Shown here in pieces: positions 14,646-22,763 of a DNA stretch of 30,419 bases. Under the pieces are notes generated by a model, which was not told where the DNA came from, did no database searches, and worked only from the letters and a program-made list of their open reading frames with translations. The translations under genes and the position numbers were made by a program. Source of the stretch: UBA2279 sp034399355 (lineage in GTDB: Bacteria > Actinomycetota > Coriobacteriia > Anaerosomatales > Anaerosomataceae); assembly GCA_034399355.1 (NCBI GenBank), contig JAXMMT010000036.1, positions 1 through 30,419 of the forward strand, written 5' to 3'. Numbering within the stretch: position 1 is the first letter of the stretch; each line of letters begins with the position of its first letter.

Positions 14646-15257
14646 CTAAATGATGCCGAGACGGCCGAGCAGAATCTCAAGGCTGTCGGGATCGGGCAGA
14701 TAGAACAGCCCGGCTTCGATGGACTGTTCTACCTCCGTGAATCGCGTGAGGATAAGCAACGCAGTGTCGACCTTCATGCCGACCTCCGCGATCACTACTT
14801 GAAGGATGGCACCGAGCATGTCAAAAGCGAATGACGGCGGCGCAGGTATGAGGCTGATATCCGCCATCCGGCCGATTGCCGCAACGTACGCCGAGATAAG
14901 AATCGACGCAGTGTGTACCGCCAACGCCTCCTCGTCGCCATGCAGGGACTTCGTGGTTCCCGGCTCCCGGCTTCGCATCATGTCCACGAGCCCAAGTAGC
15001 TCTTCCCTCGCCGCGATGAACACGACACTACCCTCGATATCGCCCAGCAGCCTGCTGTGCACAACTCCGACGAGTCGCTCCGGGCCACCGAGGACGTTGG
15101 GCACCTCAGTAACGGGTATGAGCGCGATGCGCGGCACGTCAATGTACACAGCCTTACCGAGCATCTGCGAAAGTGCCGTGGCGGCGTGTCCGGCGCCGAT
15201 GCTCCCCACCTCCCGCAAGGCGTCGATCTGGAGTGCGGAAAGCTGGTCTGGGTTCAT
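14646..15257 (-). CDS. cheC: CheC-family protein with degenerate phosphatase sites
   Basis: A 203-residue pseudo-symmetric CheC/CheX/FliY-fold protein. CheC normally dephosphorylates CheY-P through two sites of the form ExxN. In site 1 the sequence is REVGSIGAGHAAT: E16 is kept but the catalytic Asn is S19, and the second conserved Asn is H24. In site 2 the equivalent of EIGN is H115-T-A-S118, so both Glu and Asn are gone. It should therefore be weak or inactive as a phosphatase and may act mainly as a CheD regulator. ATG 15257 lies 4 bases after the cheA stop; a TTG at 15278 is not preferred. Confidence 0.9.
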   Translation of the reverse strand: MNPDQLSALQIDALREVGSIGAGHAATALSQMLGKAVYIDVPRIALIPVTEVPNVLGGPERLVGVVHSRLLGDIEGSVVFIAAREELLGLVDMMRSREPGTTKSLHGDEEALAVHTASILISAYVAAIGRMADISLIPAPPSFAFDMLGAILQVVIAEVGMKVDTALLILTRFTEVEQSIEAGLFYLPDPDSLEILLGRLGII

Positions 15258-15261
15258 GCGA

Positions 15262-17220
15262 TCACGCTCCCATGGCAAAAAGGGTCCGGGGGTCGAGGAT
15301 CAAAGCGACACGTCCGTCTCCGAGCACTGTTGCGCCACCAAGCCCTCGCAACCCCTTGAAGAGCGGCGAGAGCGGCTTGATCACGACCTCTTGTCGACCG
15401 ACGAGCTCTGCGACAGCGAGTGCATTAGTCTGATCACCGATCTCCATCAGAACGATGTGTTCACTTGACGACAGCTGTCGTCTGCCACGCGGATCAGGAC
15501 TGACAACCTCGTCCAGGAAGTACAGCGGCGCAACCGAACCGTCGCGCAGCACAACCACGGGGCTGCCATCGACGGTCCTGAGTTTGACCTCCTCGGGAGA
15601 GAGCACCTCGGAGACGGCCGCAAGCGGCACCGCAAAGACCTGTCCGGAGCTGGCGACGAGCAGAGCCTGGATGATGGCGAGCGTGAGGGGCAACGACAGC
15701 ACCATCTCGGTTCCGACGCCGGGACGCGACTTGATCGTGAGCGTGCCACCGAGGTACTCGATCTTGCCCTTCACCACATCCATGCCCACGCCGCGGCCTG
15801 AGACCTTCGTGGCCTCCTTCGCCGTGGAGAAACCGGCCGCGCACGCCAGCAGGAGGATGCCCGATTCGGAGTAGGAGTCCCTGTCTGCAGGCGAGACCAT
15901 ACCCCCTTCGACCGCCTTCTGCCAGATACGCTCGGCATCCATACCGCCGCCGTCGTCGGTCACGATGACCCGGACCTGGTCGCGTTCGCGCTGTGCGATC
16001 AGGCGTACCGTACCCCTCGCAGGCTTCCCGGCGCTCTCGCGCAGTTCGGACGCCTCGATGCCATGGTCGACGCTGTTGCGCAGTAGGTGGACGATGGGGT
16101 CGCCTATTTCATCCAATACCGTCCGATCTAGCTCGATATCGAGCCCGTCCATTTCGAACGCAACGTCTTTGCTCAGGTCGCGCGCAAGGTCCCGCACCAT
16201 GCGCGGGAAGCGGTTGAAGATGTTGCCGACAGGAACCATTCGCGCCTGCATGACCTCGTGCTGCAGGTCACCACTCACCTGCTCGAGAACGCTCAATGTC
16301 TCACACAACTCGGAAGAACCGAGACCGTGGGCGATTCTGTCGAGACGCGAGCGAACGATGACGAGTTCACCGACCAGGTTCACCATGTTGTCGAGGTGAC
16401 CGATCGAGATCCGCACGGTCTGGGTCTCGGCGATCTTGGGGACCGAACGGCGACCTTCCGCGGACTTGGCCTTGGCCTCGGTCTCTGCCACCTGCCCTGC
16501 GGGTTTCACGTCAACGGGCGTGACTACGACGCTCTCGACCTCACTGATGGCCGAGATGGCCTTGTCGATGGCGCCGGGGCCCTCCTTCGTGCGCAAGACC
16601 ACCTCGAAGATGCGGTCGAACTCCTCGTCTTCGATCTGGTGCCCCGAAGGATGCGTCTCAACGACGGTGCCCATGTGGCCGAGCCGCTTGATGGCCATGT
16701 ACGCGCGGACTGCCTTGAGCACGCACGCCTCGGAGAGCGTTATCGCCACAACGAACAACGAGCCGTCTTCGGTCTCAGGCACCACCACCGCGGCCGCAGC
16801 GTCTTCCCGCGCGGCGGCGTCTTCCCGTGGAGCAGAACGCTGCTCGGTACGAGCGAGGATTGCGGAGACGACGTCATCGACATCGACCGACTGGCCACCT
16901 GAGGACTCGTCGGCGACGAGATCTCGAACGCTGTCCACGGCACGCAGCATCAGGTCGATAAGCGACGAGTCGATGGGCTGGAGCCTCTGCCTGATGGTGT
17001 CCATCAGGCTTTCCATTTTGTGTGTCAGCTCGGCGGTTCGGCTGTAACCCATCGCGGCAGCCATACCCTTGAGGCTGTGAGCGCCGCGAAAGACCGTCTC
17101 CACCGGCTCCAGATCATGCGGGTCGGACTCCAGTGCGAGCAGACCATCGGTAATCGCCTGGATATACTCTGCGCTCTCGGAAAGAAATACATCCTTGTAT
17201 GCCGACATGTCATCGCTCAT
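15262..17220 (-). CDS. cheA: Chemotaxis sensor kinase CheA
   Basis: A 652-residue histidine kinase with the standard order. P1 HPt holds the phosphorylated H48 in AHSLKGMAAAMGY. A linker with an Ala-rich repeat (REDAAAREDAAAA) precedes a P2-like segment (about 145-225). P3 dimerisation helices carry HLDNMVNLVGELVIVRSRL. P4 ATPase has HLLRNSVDHGIE (N box), DDGGGMD (G1) and GRGVGMDVV (G2). P5 is CheW-like (QALLVASSGQVFAVPL to the end). ATG 17220 uses GGAGG 9 bases upstream and overlaps the end of cheB by 11 bases. Confidence 0.97.
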   Translation of the reverse strand: MSDDMSAYKDVFLSESAEYIQAITDGLLALESDPHDLEPVETVFRGAHSLKGMAAAMGYSRTAELTHKMESLMDTIRQRLQPIDSSLIDLMLRAVDSVRDLVADESSGGQSVDVDDVVSAILARTEQRSAPREDAAAREDAAAAVVVPETEDGSLFVVAITLSEACVLKAVRAYMAIKRLGHMGTVVETHPSGHQIEDEEFDRIFEVVLRTKEGPGAIDKAISAISEVESVVVTPVDVKPAGQVAETEAKAKSAEGRRSVPKIAETQTVRISIGHLDNMVNLVGELVIVRSRLDRIAHGLGSSELCETLSVLEQVSGDLQHEVMQARMVPVGNIFNRFPRMVRDLARDLSKDVAFEMDGLDIELDRTVLDEIGDPIVHLLRNSVDHGIEASELRESAGKPARGTVRLIAQRERDQVRVIVTDDGGGMDAERIWQKAVEGGMVSPADRDSYSESGILLLACAAGFSTAKEATKVSGRGVGMDVVKGKIEYLGGTLTIKSRPGVGTEMVLSLPLTLAIIQALLVASSGQVFAVPLAAVSEVLSPEEVKLRTVDGSPVVVLRDGSVAPLYFLDEVVSPDPRGRRQLSSSEHIVLMEIGDQTNALAVAELVGRQEVVIKPLSPLFKGLRGLGGATVLGDGRVALILDPRTLFAMGA

Positions 17221-18295
17221 GAAGCACCGCCTCCTCCCTGAGTGCCCTGCGGATCTCAACCGCGACCTGTTGCAGTGGCACGACCCGGTCAGCTGCGCCG
17301 GCACTAATGGCCGCCTTTGGCATACCCCATACGGTGCTGCTCTTCTCGTCCTGCACGATAGTCTCCCCGCCGCCATCCAATATATGCTTGAGGCCCTGGG
17401 CCCCGTCCGAGCCCATGCCGGTGAGCACAACGCCTATCGAGTGCGGTCCGAACACCTCACCAACGCTCATGAACAGCGGATCAGCAGCGGGACGAACGCC
17501 GTGCATCGGCGGTCCGTCCTCCATCCGCAGCCGCACTGCCGTAGAACCGACGACCCTCATGTGTCTGCCGTGCGGCGCGATATAGGCAACGCCGGGTCTC
17601 AGAAGAACGCCGGGGCGGCCCTCTTCAACGTGGACGTCAGTCACACGCGACAGGCGACGCGCAAGCGACTCGGTGAAGCCTGCCGGCAGGTGCTGAACCA
17701 CGACGTACGCAGCGGGGAGCGCGGCCGTCAGACCCGAGAAGACGGTTTCGAGAGCGGGGGGGCCGCCTGTTGACGCTGCAATCGCGACGATTTTTTCAAT
17801 CTTGGCGGCGGTCGATGGAAGTTCAGCCGCCCGAGCAGCCGGCAGAAGCTCGGCAGCCGGCTTCGAGATGTGTCGCAATTCGAAGCGACGCTCCGGACTG
17901 ATGCGATACGCCGTCATTATCTTCTTGATGAGTATCTCAGAGAACTCGGTGAGAGAGGTCGCGACGCCAGTCTTAGGCTTGACGAGGAAGTCGACGGCGC
18001 CCTGGGCGAGCGCCTGATACGTCGTGTCGGAATCATCGAGGGAGCTGAGCATGACGACGCGGGCGGGCGTGGCCTTCATCAAATACGGCAACGCCTCGAT
18101 ACCGGTGAGCTCGGGCATCTCAATGTCGAGCGTGATGACATCGGGCGCAAGCTCCAAGGCCTTCTCGACCGCTTCGACCCCGTTGCGGGCCGTGCCGACT
18201 ACCTCGAGCCTCGGATCGATACTAAGCGCTCGCCCCAGCATCTGGCGTATGAGAGCCGAATCATCGACGATGAGGACTTTGATCGTTGAGCGCAT
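17210..18295 (-). CDS. cheB: Chemotaxis methylesterase/glutamine deamidase CheB
   Basis: A 361-residue two-domain protein. The receiver (1-125) has acidic D11/D12, phospho-acceptor D57 in TLDIEMPE and K106. A linker of about 45 residues leads to the esterase domain with catalytic S175 (AASTGGPPAL), H202 (VVQHLPAGFTESLARRL) and Asp in TGMGSDGAQG. It removes methyl groups from receptors when phosphorylated by CheA. The start lies 7 bases after the cheY stop with no obvious ribosome site, suggesting translational coupling. Confidence 0.97.
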   Translation of the reverse strand: MRSTIKVLIVDDSALIRQMLGRALSIDPRLEVVGTARNGVEAVEKALELAPDVITLDIEMPELTGIEALPYLMKATPARVVMLSSLDDSDTTYQALAQGAVDFLVKPKTGVATSLTEFSEILIKKIMTAYRISPERRFELRHISKPAAELLPAARAAELPSTAAKIEKIVAIAASTGGPPALETVFSGLTAALPAAYVVVQHLPAGFTESLARRLSRVTDVHVEEGRPGVLLRPGVAYIAPHGRHMRVVGSTAVRLRMEDGPPMHGVRPAADPLFMSVGEVFGPHSIGVVLTGMGSDGAQGLKHILDGGGETIVQDEKSSTVWGMPKAAISAGAADRVVPLQQVAVEIRRALREEAVLHER

Positions 18296-18302
18296 GGGCG
18301 CG

Positions 18303-18677
18303 TCAGTGGCGTGGCGACGACTGCAGGCACTTCTTGACGGTCTCTAACACCTTCGTCGGCTGGAAAGGCTTGACGAGGAAGTCTGCCGCACCCGACTCCA
18401 AAGCCTCGACGATCATCTTCTGCTGGCCCATTGCGCTCACAATCAACACTCTGGCGGTCGGGTCTTTCTCCCGGATGATACGGAGCGCGTCCAGGCCGCT
18501 CATCTCCGGCATCGTGATGTCCATCGTGACAAGGTCGGGGTGAATCTCTGTGTATTTCTCAACTGCGTCACGGCCGTTGACGGCCTCATGGATGACGTAG
18601 CCTTCCTTCGATAGAATGTCGCGGATCATCATCCTCATGAACGCAGCATCATCGACGACCAGGACGGTCTTAGACAT
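18303..18677 (-). CDS. cheY: Chemotaxis response regulator CheY
   Basis: A 124-residue single receiver domain: D9/D10 at the metal site, D53 in TMDITMPEMSG, a Thr/Ser position in IVSAMGQQ and the conserved Lys in LVKPF. With no output domain it acts by binding a motor or, here possibly, pilus machinery. Its ATG overlaps the cheW stop by 8 bases. Confidence 0.95.
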   Translation of the reverse strand: MSKTVLVVDDAAFMRMMIRDILSKEGYVIHEAVNGRDAVEKYTEIHPDLVTMDITMPEMSGLDALRIIREKDPTARVLIVSAMGQQKMIVEALESGAADFLVKPFQPTKVLETVKKCLQSSPRH

Positions 18678-19161
18678 CCGTATTGCCCTCCTGAATAGCA
18701 GGGGCGGTAAACTCAGGTCTGGGTAGCGCCTTCTCGGCGTTCAGAAGAATCACGAGGCGATCGCCATAGTTTGCGACACCCTCAAAGGCGTCAGCGGTAT
18801 CGACACTCAGCGCGGCCTCGGGCGCGGGCTTGATCTCATTGATCGGGATGTTCACGACCTCGCTTGCCGAGTCGACAGCAAGCCCCACAAGACCCGAGTT
18901 GCCCTCGGCCACCACAATCCGAGAGGTCGGCGTTCCGACGAACGGCGTACCCAGTAAGCGCATGGAGAGATCGACGACAGGGATTACTTGACCCCGCAGG
19001 TTGATGACGCCCTCGATGCCCGAAGGGGCGTGGGGTACCGGCGTGGGTTCTTCATAGCGGATAACGCTCTGCACGCGGTCGATGGGCAGCCCGTACTCCT
19101 CCATTCCAAGGTGGAACAGAACATACTGGCGGCTCTCAGTAGCGATGATCTTCTCCTCCAC
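18670..19161 (-). CDS. cheW: Chemotaxis coupling protein CheW
   Basis: A 163-residue adaptor linking receptors to CheA. Signature segments are YVLFHLGMEEYGLPIDRVQSVI, split over two strands, then GVINLRGQVIPVVDLSMRL and a C-terminal NAEKAL helix. GTG 19161 has GGAG 5 bases upstream and begins 9 bases after the receptor gene stop. Confidence 0.95.
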   Translation of the reverse strand: MEEKIIATESRQYVLFHLGMEEYGLPIDRVQSVIRYEEPTPVPHAPSGIEGVINLRGQVIPVVDLSMRLLGTPFVGTPTSRIVVAEGNSGLVGLAVDSASEVVNIPINEIKPAPEAALSVDTADAFEGVANYGDRLVILLNAEKALPRPEFTAPAIQEGNTDV

Positions 19162-19170
19162 AACGACTCC

Positions 19171-20490
19171 TTAGTCGTCAATCTCGAACCGGCGGACAGA
19201 TTCCTCGAGACGGTGAGCCATGTCCGCAAGTTCCTGAGCCGACGAAGAAATCTCTTCCATACACGCGGTCTGCTGCTGGACCGCTGCAGCGGTCTCCTCG
19301 GCAGAAGCCGCGTTCTCTTCGACGACCGCAGCGATATCATGCATCGCCCGGTCGACGTCTGTGGTCCGCTGGGTCTGATCGGCCATATTGGCAGCGATCT
19401 CCTCGGCAAGAGTCGCCGTACGGGTGACGGCCTCGGTGATCTGACGCAGCGCCTCACCGGTCCTGGCTACGACCTCGGTGCCGTTAATGACCTCGGTCGT
19501 GCCGATTGCCATGTACTTGAGGGCCTTGGCTGTTTCGGCCTGGACGTCCTTGATCAGCTCGCCGATCTGCTCGGCGGCCTTGCCGGAACCCTCCGCCAGT
19601 TTGCGCACTTCCTCGGCGACGACCGAGAAGCCCCTACCGGACTCACCGGCTCGCGCGGCCTCGATAGCGGCGTTGAGCGAGAGCAGGTTGGTCTGGTCGG
19701 CGATGGACGTGATCACGCCAACGATGTTGCCGATCTCCGCCGAGCGGGTGCCGAGCACCTCGACCGATTCCGCAAGCGTCTCGATGGCCTGGCGGATATC
19801 GGCAATCTTGGTGATGGCCTCGTCGGTCGCCTGCTCGCCAAGAAGCGCGGCTTTGGCCGCTTCCTCACTCGTCTTGCAGGTTTCTTCGGCGCGCTGCGCG
19901 ACTTCCCTGACGGTACGAGTGATTGATTCCATGGCCGAGGAGGTCTCCTCGACTTTGCGCGACTGCAACTCGGCGCCATGCGCAATCTGCTGGACAGAGG
20001 AGCTGATCTCCATGGACGAGGAGTTGATCTCTTGGGAAGAGGCGGAGAGTTGGGTCGCAGCGTTCGTGACGGACTCGGAAGAACGACGCACGCTAGTGGC
20101 GATGTCAGCGAGCGACGCGATGAGATCGTTGCACTCGCTGGTCAGCTCGCCGATCTCGTCCTCACGCACGATGTCCGCCCGTACGGTCAGATCGCCCTGT
20201 CCGGCCTGGATCATCACGACGCCCAGGTCACGGAGCGGGCCGAGGATGCGCGCCTTGAACGCACGACGCCACAGCAACTGTCCCGGGATCGCGCAGACGG
20301 CCATCACGACCGCGCCAAAGATCGCGATGTAGGCGAGATCTGCGAACTCAATCTCTAGAAGCACCAATGCGAATACCGCCGTCGACATAAGACCGATACC
20401 CACAACCGGCCCAATCGTTGCCCACGTGAGCAGCGTGAACGTGAACGAGAGTCCCCGCTTCACCTGACTGCTGCGAACCTGACCATCCAT
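19171..20490 (-). CDS. Methyl-accepting chemotaxis protein without an extracellular sensor domain
   Basis: A 439-residue receptor. Two hydrophobic helices (about 15-46 and 52-75) are joined by only a few residues (LEIEFADLAY), so there is no ligand-binding domain outside. A HAMP domain (about 78-130, LGPLRDLGVVMIQAGQGDL) leads into a long coiled-coil signalling domain with the invariant tip EIGNIVGVITSIADQTNLL and AARAGESGRGFSVVAEEVRKLAE. Several Gln/Glu pairs could be methylation or deamidation sites for CheR, CheB and CheD. It probably senses membrane state, redox or energy, or a cytoplasmic partner. It has no C-terminal CheR-tether pentapeptide. Confidence 0.93.
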   Translation of the reverse strand: MDGQVRSSQVKRGLSFTFTLLTWATIGPVVGIGLMSTAVFALVLLEIEFADLAYIAIFGAVVMAVCAIPGQLLWRRAFKARILGPLRDLGVVMIQAGQGDLTVRADIVREDEIGELTSECNDLIASLADIATSVRRSSESVTNAATQLSASSQEINSSSMEISSSVQQIAHGAELQSRKVEETSSAMESITRTVREVAQRAEETCKTSEEAAKAALLGEQATDEAITKIADIRQAIETLAESVEVLGTRSAEIGNIVGVITSIADQTNLLSLNAAIEAARAGESGRGFSVVAEEVRKLAEGSGKAAEQIGELIKDVQAETAKALKYMAIGTTEVINGTEVVARTGEALRQITEAVTRTATLAEEIAANMADQTQRTTDVDRAMHDIAAVVEENAASAEETAAAVQQQTACMEEISSSAQELADMAHRLEESVRRFEIDD

Positions 20491-20563
20491 GCTCGGATTC
20501 CCCTCTTCCGCAGAACCACAACTACGTAGCTCTTGCTAGGCTCACAATAGCAAAGACGCCTGA

Positions 20564-21406
20564 CTACAGCATCCCGACCGGTTTGCGATAGATGCGCTCG
20601 CGACCGTTCACCAACTCGAAGCGACCAATCATCATAGTGGCCAACCGCTCGCTGCGGCCAAGCACCAGATAGCCTCCTCGCGAGAGAGAGGCCCAGAACA
20701 GCTGCAACATCCGCTCCTGCTCCTCCCGCGTGAAGTAGATAAACACGTTACGACAGAATATTACATCCACCACGTGTATCGGCGTGTCCTCGAAAAGATT
20801 CAAGTACTGGAAGCGGACGAGCTTCGTGACCTCGGGTCGTATACGGAACGTGCCGCCTAAAATGTCGACATACTTCCGGTCGGGACCAGGAATGTGCTCG
20901 AGCTGCTCGATGGGGTAAATCGCTTCCCGGGCGACGGCGAGCGCTTTGCAATCAAGGTCTGTGCCCTGGATCGAGAGCAGGAAGTCACGTGATTTGGGAC
21001 CTATGGCCGAAAGGAACGACATTGCCAGCGAGTACGGCTCCTGGCCAGTTGCGCATCCCGCCGACCAGACTCTGACCATGCGCTGATGTCGCGCAAACTT
21101 GCTCTTGAGAAGGTCGGGCACGATCTGCTTGCGGAAGAGCTCGTAGACCGTGCTGTCCCGGAAGAACTGCGTCACGTTGATCGTAAGCGCATCGACCAGC
21201 TTGGCGTACTCCTCGGGATTCTGATCAAGATGCTCCGCATACTGCCTATATGTGTGTAGGTTGAGCATGTGTAACCGGGACGCAACGCGCCGCTCGACGT
21301 ATCGCGCACGATACTGGGCGAGGTCGAGACCGCGCTCATCGCGAATCTTGTCGAGCAACCTCTTCAGATTGCCCCGATAGACCACGTCGGCCTGTTGACC
21401 CTCCAT
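20564..21406 (-). CDS. cheR: Chemotaxis protein methyltransferase CheR
   Basis: A 280-residue S-adenosylmethionine-dependent enzyme that methylates receptor glutamates. The N-terminal helical domain includes TINVTQFFRDSTVYELFR, and the SAM-binding domain has VWSAGCATGQEPYSLAM, then GTDLDCKALAVAREAIY, DVIFCRNVFIYFTREEQ and GGYLVLGRSE. ATG 21406 is chosen because GGGGGTG lies just upstream; a GTG at 21418 is an alternative. It is the first gene of the chemotaxis block, 73 bases before the receptor, and is divergent from the L,D-transpeptidase. Confidence 0.96.
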   Translation of the reverse strand: MEGQQADVVYRGNLKRLLDKIRDERGLDLAQYRARYVERRVASRLHMLNLHTYRQYAEHLDQNPEEYAKLVDALTINVTQFFRDSTVYELFRKQIVPDLLKSKFARHQRMVRVWSAGCATGQEPYSLAMSFLSAIGPKSRDFLLSIQGTDLDCKALAVAREAIYPIEQLEHIPGPDRKYVDILGGTFRIRPEVTKLVRFQYLNLFEDTPIHVVDVIFCRNVFIYFTREEQERMLQLFWASLSRGGYLVLGRSERLATMMIGRFELVNGRERIYRKPVGML

Positions 21407-21420
21407 TAACACCCCCACGC

Positions 21421-21448
21421 TTCACATTGGTTCAAGCCATTGTAGAAT
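21421..21448 (+). promoter_or_regulatory. Promoter of the L,D-transpeptidase, overlapping a possible cheR promoter
   Basis: TTCACA (5/6) at 21421-21426 and TAGAAT (5/6) at 21443-21448 are separated by 16 bases, with a TG extending the -10. This places transcription near 21455 and supports the ATG at 21487. On the minus strand TACAAT (5/6) at 21444-21439 could be the -10 for cheR, with a weaker -35 (TTGTGG, 19-base spacing). The two -10 elements would share two bases, so only one side could be open at a time. Confidence 0.6.
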
Positions 21449-21486
21449 ACACGGAAGCGCGCGCCACAACAGGTGTGGGGGCAGTC

Positions 21487-22521
21487 ATGCACAGAGCATC
21501 ACTCGGAGTACGAATACTCGCCGCTATGGCAGCGGTGCTGCTGTTGTGCCTGTCGGCCGGCTCTGCCTGGGCGGTCGTGGACGACTACCAGATCCGCGAG
21601 ATCATGCCCGCCGGATCGACGATAGCCGGCGTCGGCGTTGGCGGAATGACAAGAACCGCCGCGCGCGATGCGCTCGAAGCGGAACTCGTTGCGCCGCTCA
21701 GCGAACCCATCACCGTTCGTCATGAAGGTCAGACCTTCACCCTTCCGGCGACCGACATCGTCGAGATAGACGTTGACGGCATGATCGCGAAGGCGTTCAC
21801 GCCCAAGGCGGGAGCCTCACTCCCCCGCCGAGTACTCGTGCGCCTCACTGACGAAGCGACCGGCACAGATGTACCCCTCGCGCTCGCGCTCGACGGCGAC
21901 GACCTCGGTGCCTGGCTCACAGACGTCGCCGCGCGGGTGGACAAGCCCGCAATCGATGCAACGGCATCGGTTGAAACGACTGGTATCACCTTCGTGGCTT
22001 CACAGCGGGGAGTCACCGTTGATGATCAGGAAGCACGCACCGTACTGTCCATAGCGCTGCGAGATGGGTCCAAACAAGTCGAGCTTCCGGTCGACTACAC
22101 GAATCCCACAGTGACCGAGGAGAGCTTCGGCAACGTCATCTTCGTCAAGCGCAGCGAACGCAAGCTATACCTGTACAGCAATGGTGAGCTGGTGAAGAGC
22201 TATAGCGTGGCCGTCGGCACGCCGGGATACTCTACTCCACGCGGCGACTGGGCCATTGTGGAGAAACGTTACATGCCATCGTGGGGAAATCCGGGCTCAG
22301 CGTGGGCAGCCGACATGCCCGCCTACATCCCACCTGGGCCAAGCAACCCCCTCGGCACGCGTGCGCTCAACCTGAGTGCCTCCGGTATTCGCATCCACGG
22401 CACAACGAATAACGCGTCGATCGGCCGCGCAGCATCGCACGGCTGCATGCGCATGCACCGCTGGGACATCGAGGACCTCTACGATCGCGTCGAGGTGGGG
22501 ACGCCGGTCTTCATCCGTTAG
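21487..22521 (+). CDS. L,D-transpeptidase (YkuD domain) with PG_binding_4-like N-terminus
   Basis: A 344-residue exported protein. After an N-terminal hydrophobic export segment (ILAAMAAVLLLCLSAGSAWA), a domain resembling VanW/PG_binding_4 contains the typical AGVGVGGMTRTAARDALEAEL. The C-terminal YkuD domain (about 220-344) begins VIFVKRSERKLYLYSNGEL and has the catalytic motif IHGTTNNASIGRAASHGC with the active Cys in SHGCMRM. It makes 3-3 cross-links in peptidoglycan or attaches proteins to it. ATG 21487 has GGGGG 5 bases upstream. Its stop overlaps the convergent DUF3343 stop by four bases. Confidence 0.93.
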   Translation: MHRASLGVRILAAMAAVLLLCLSAGSAWAVVDDYQIREIMPAGSTIAGVGVGGMTRTAARDALEAELVAPLSEPITVRHEGQTFTLPATDIVEIDVDGMIAKAFTPKAGASLPRRVLVRLTDEATGTDVPLALALDGDDLGAWLTDVAARVDKPAIDATASVETTGITFVASQRGVTVDDQEARTVLSIALRDGSKQVELPVDYTNPTVTEESFGNVIFVKRSERKLYLYSNGELVKSYSVAVGTPGYSTPRGDWAIVEKRYMPSWGNPGSAWAADMPAYIPPGPSNPLGTRALNLSASGIRIHGTTNNASIGRAASHGCMRMHRWDIEDLYDRVEVGTPVFIR

Positions 22522-22763
22522 CGATCGAGGATCCGCACACTTCCCGAAGACTCGATGCCGGCCTCGGCCAGTATCCGCTCGGCGACCGGCGCATCGTCCT
22601 CCGCGACCCGCAGCGCGATACCGCAAAGCGCCCCGAGGATCTTGGGCGTGGGCATAACGGTGAGCGGCAGGCCCGCGCCGGCAAACGCAGCTTCCGCCGT
22701 GAGCGCGTCGTGCGTCGTCTCAAAGCCGAATACGATGTAGGGCCTCTCGGCGTCGGCTTTCAC
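22518..22763 (-). CDS. DUF3343 protein (selenium-associated family)
   Basis: An 81-residue protein. Family features are FGFETTHDALTAEAAF, MPTPKILGALCGIALRV with a conserved Cys, and the C-terminal AEAGIESSGSVRI. DUF3343 proteins commonly sit beside the cysteine desulfurase family seen here and are thought to take part in selenium or sulfur handling; the biochemical role is unknown. GTG 22763 overlaps the desulfurase stop (GTGA). It is the last gene of the molybdenum cofactor operon. Confidence 0.85.
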   Translation of the reverse strand: MKADAERPYIVFGFETTHDALTAEAAFAGAGLPLTVMPTPKILGALCGIALRVAEDDAPVAERILAEAGIESSGSVRILDR

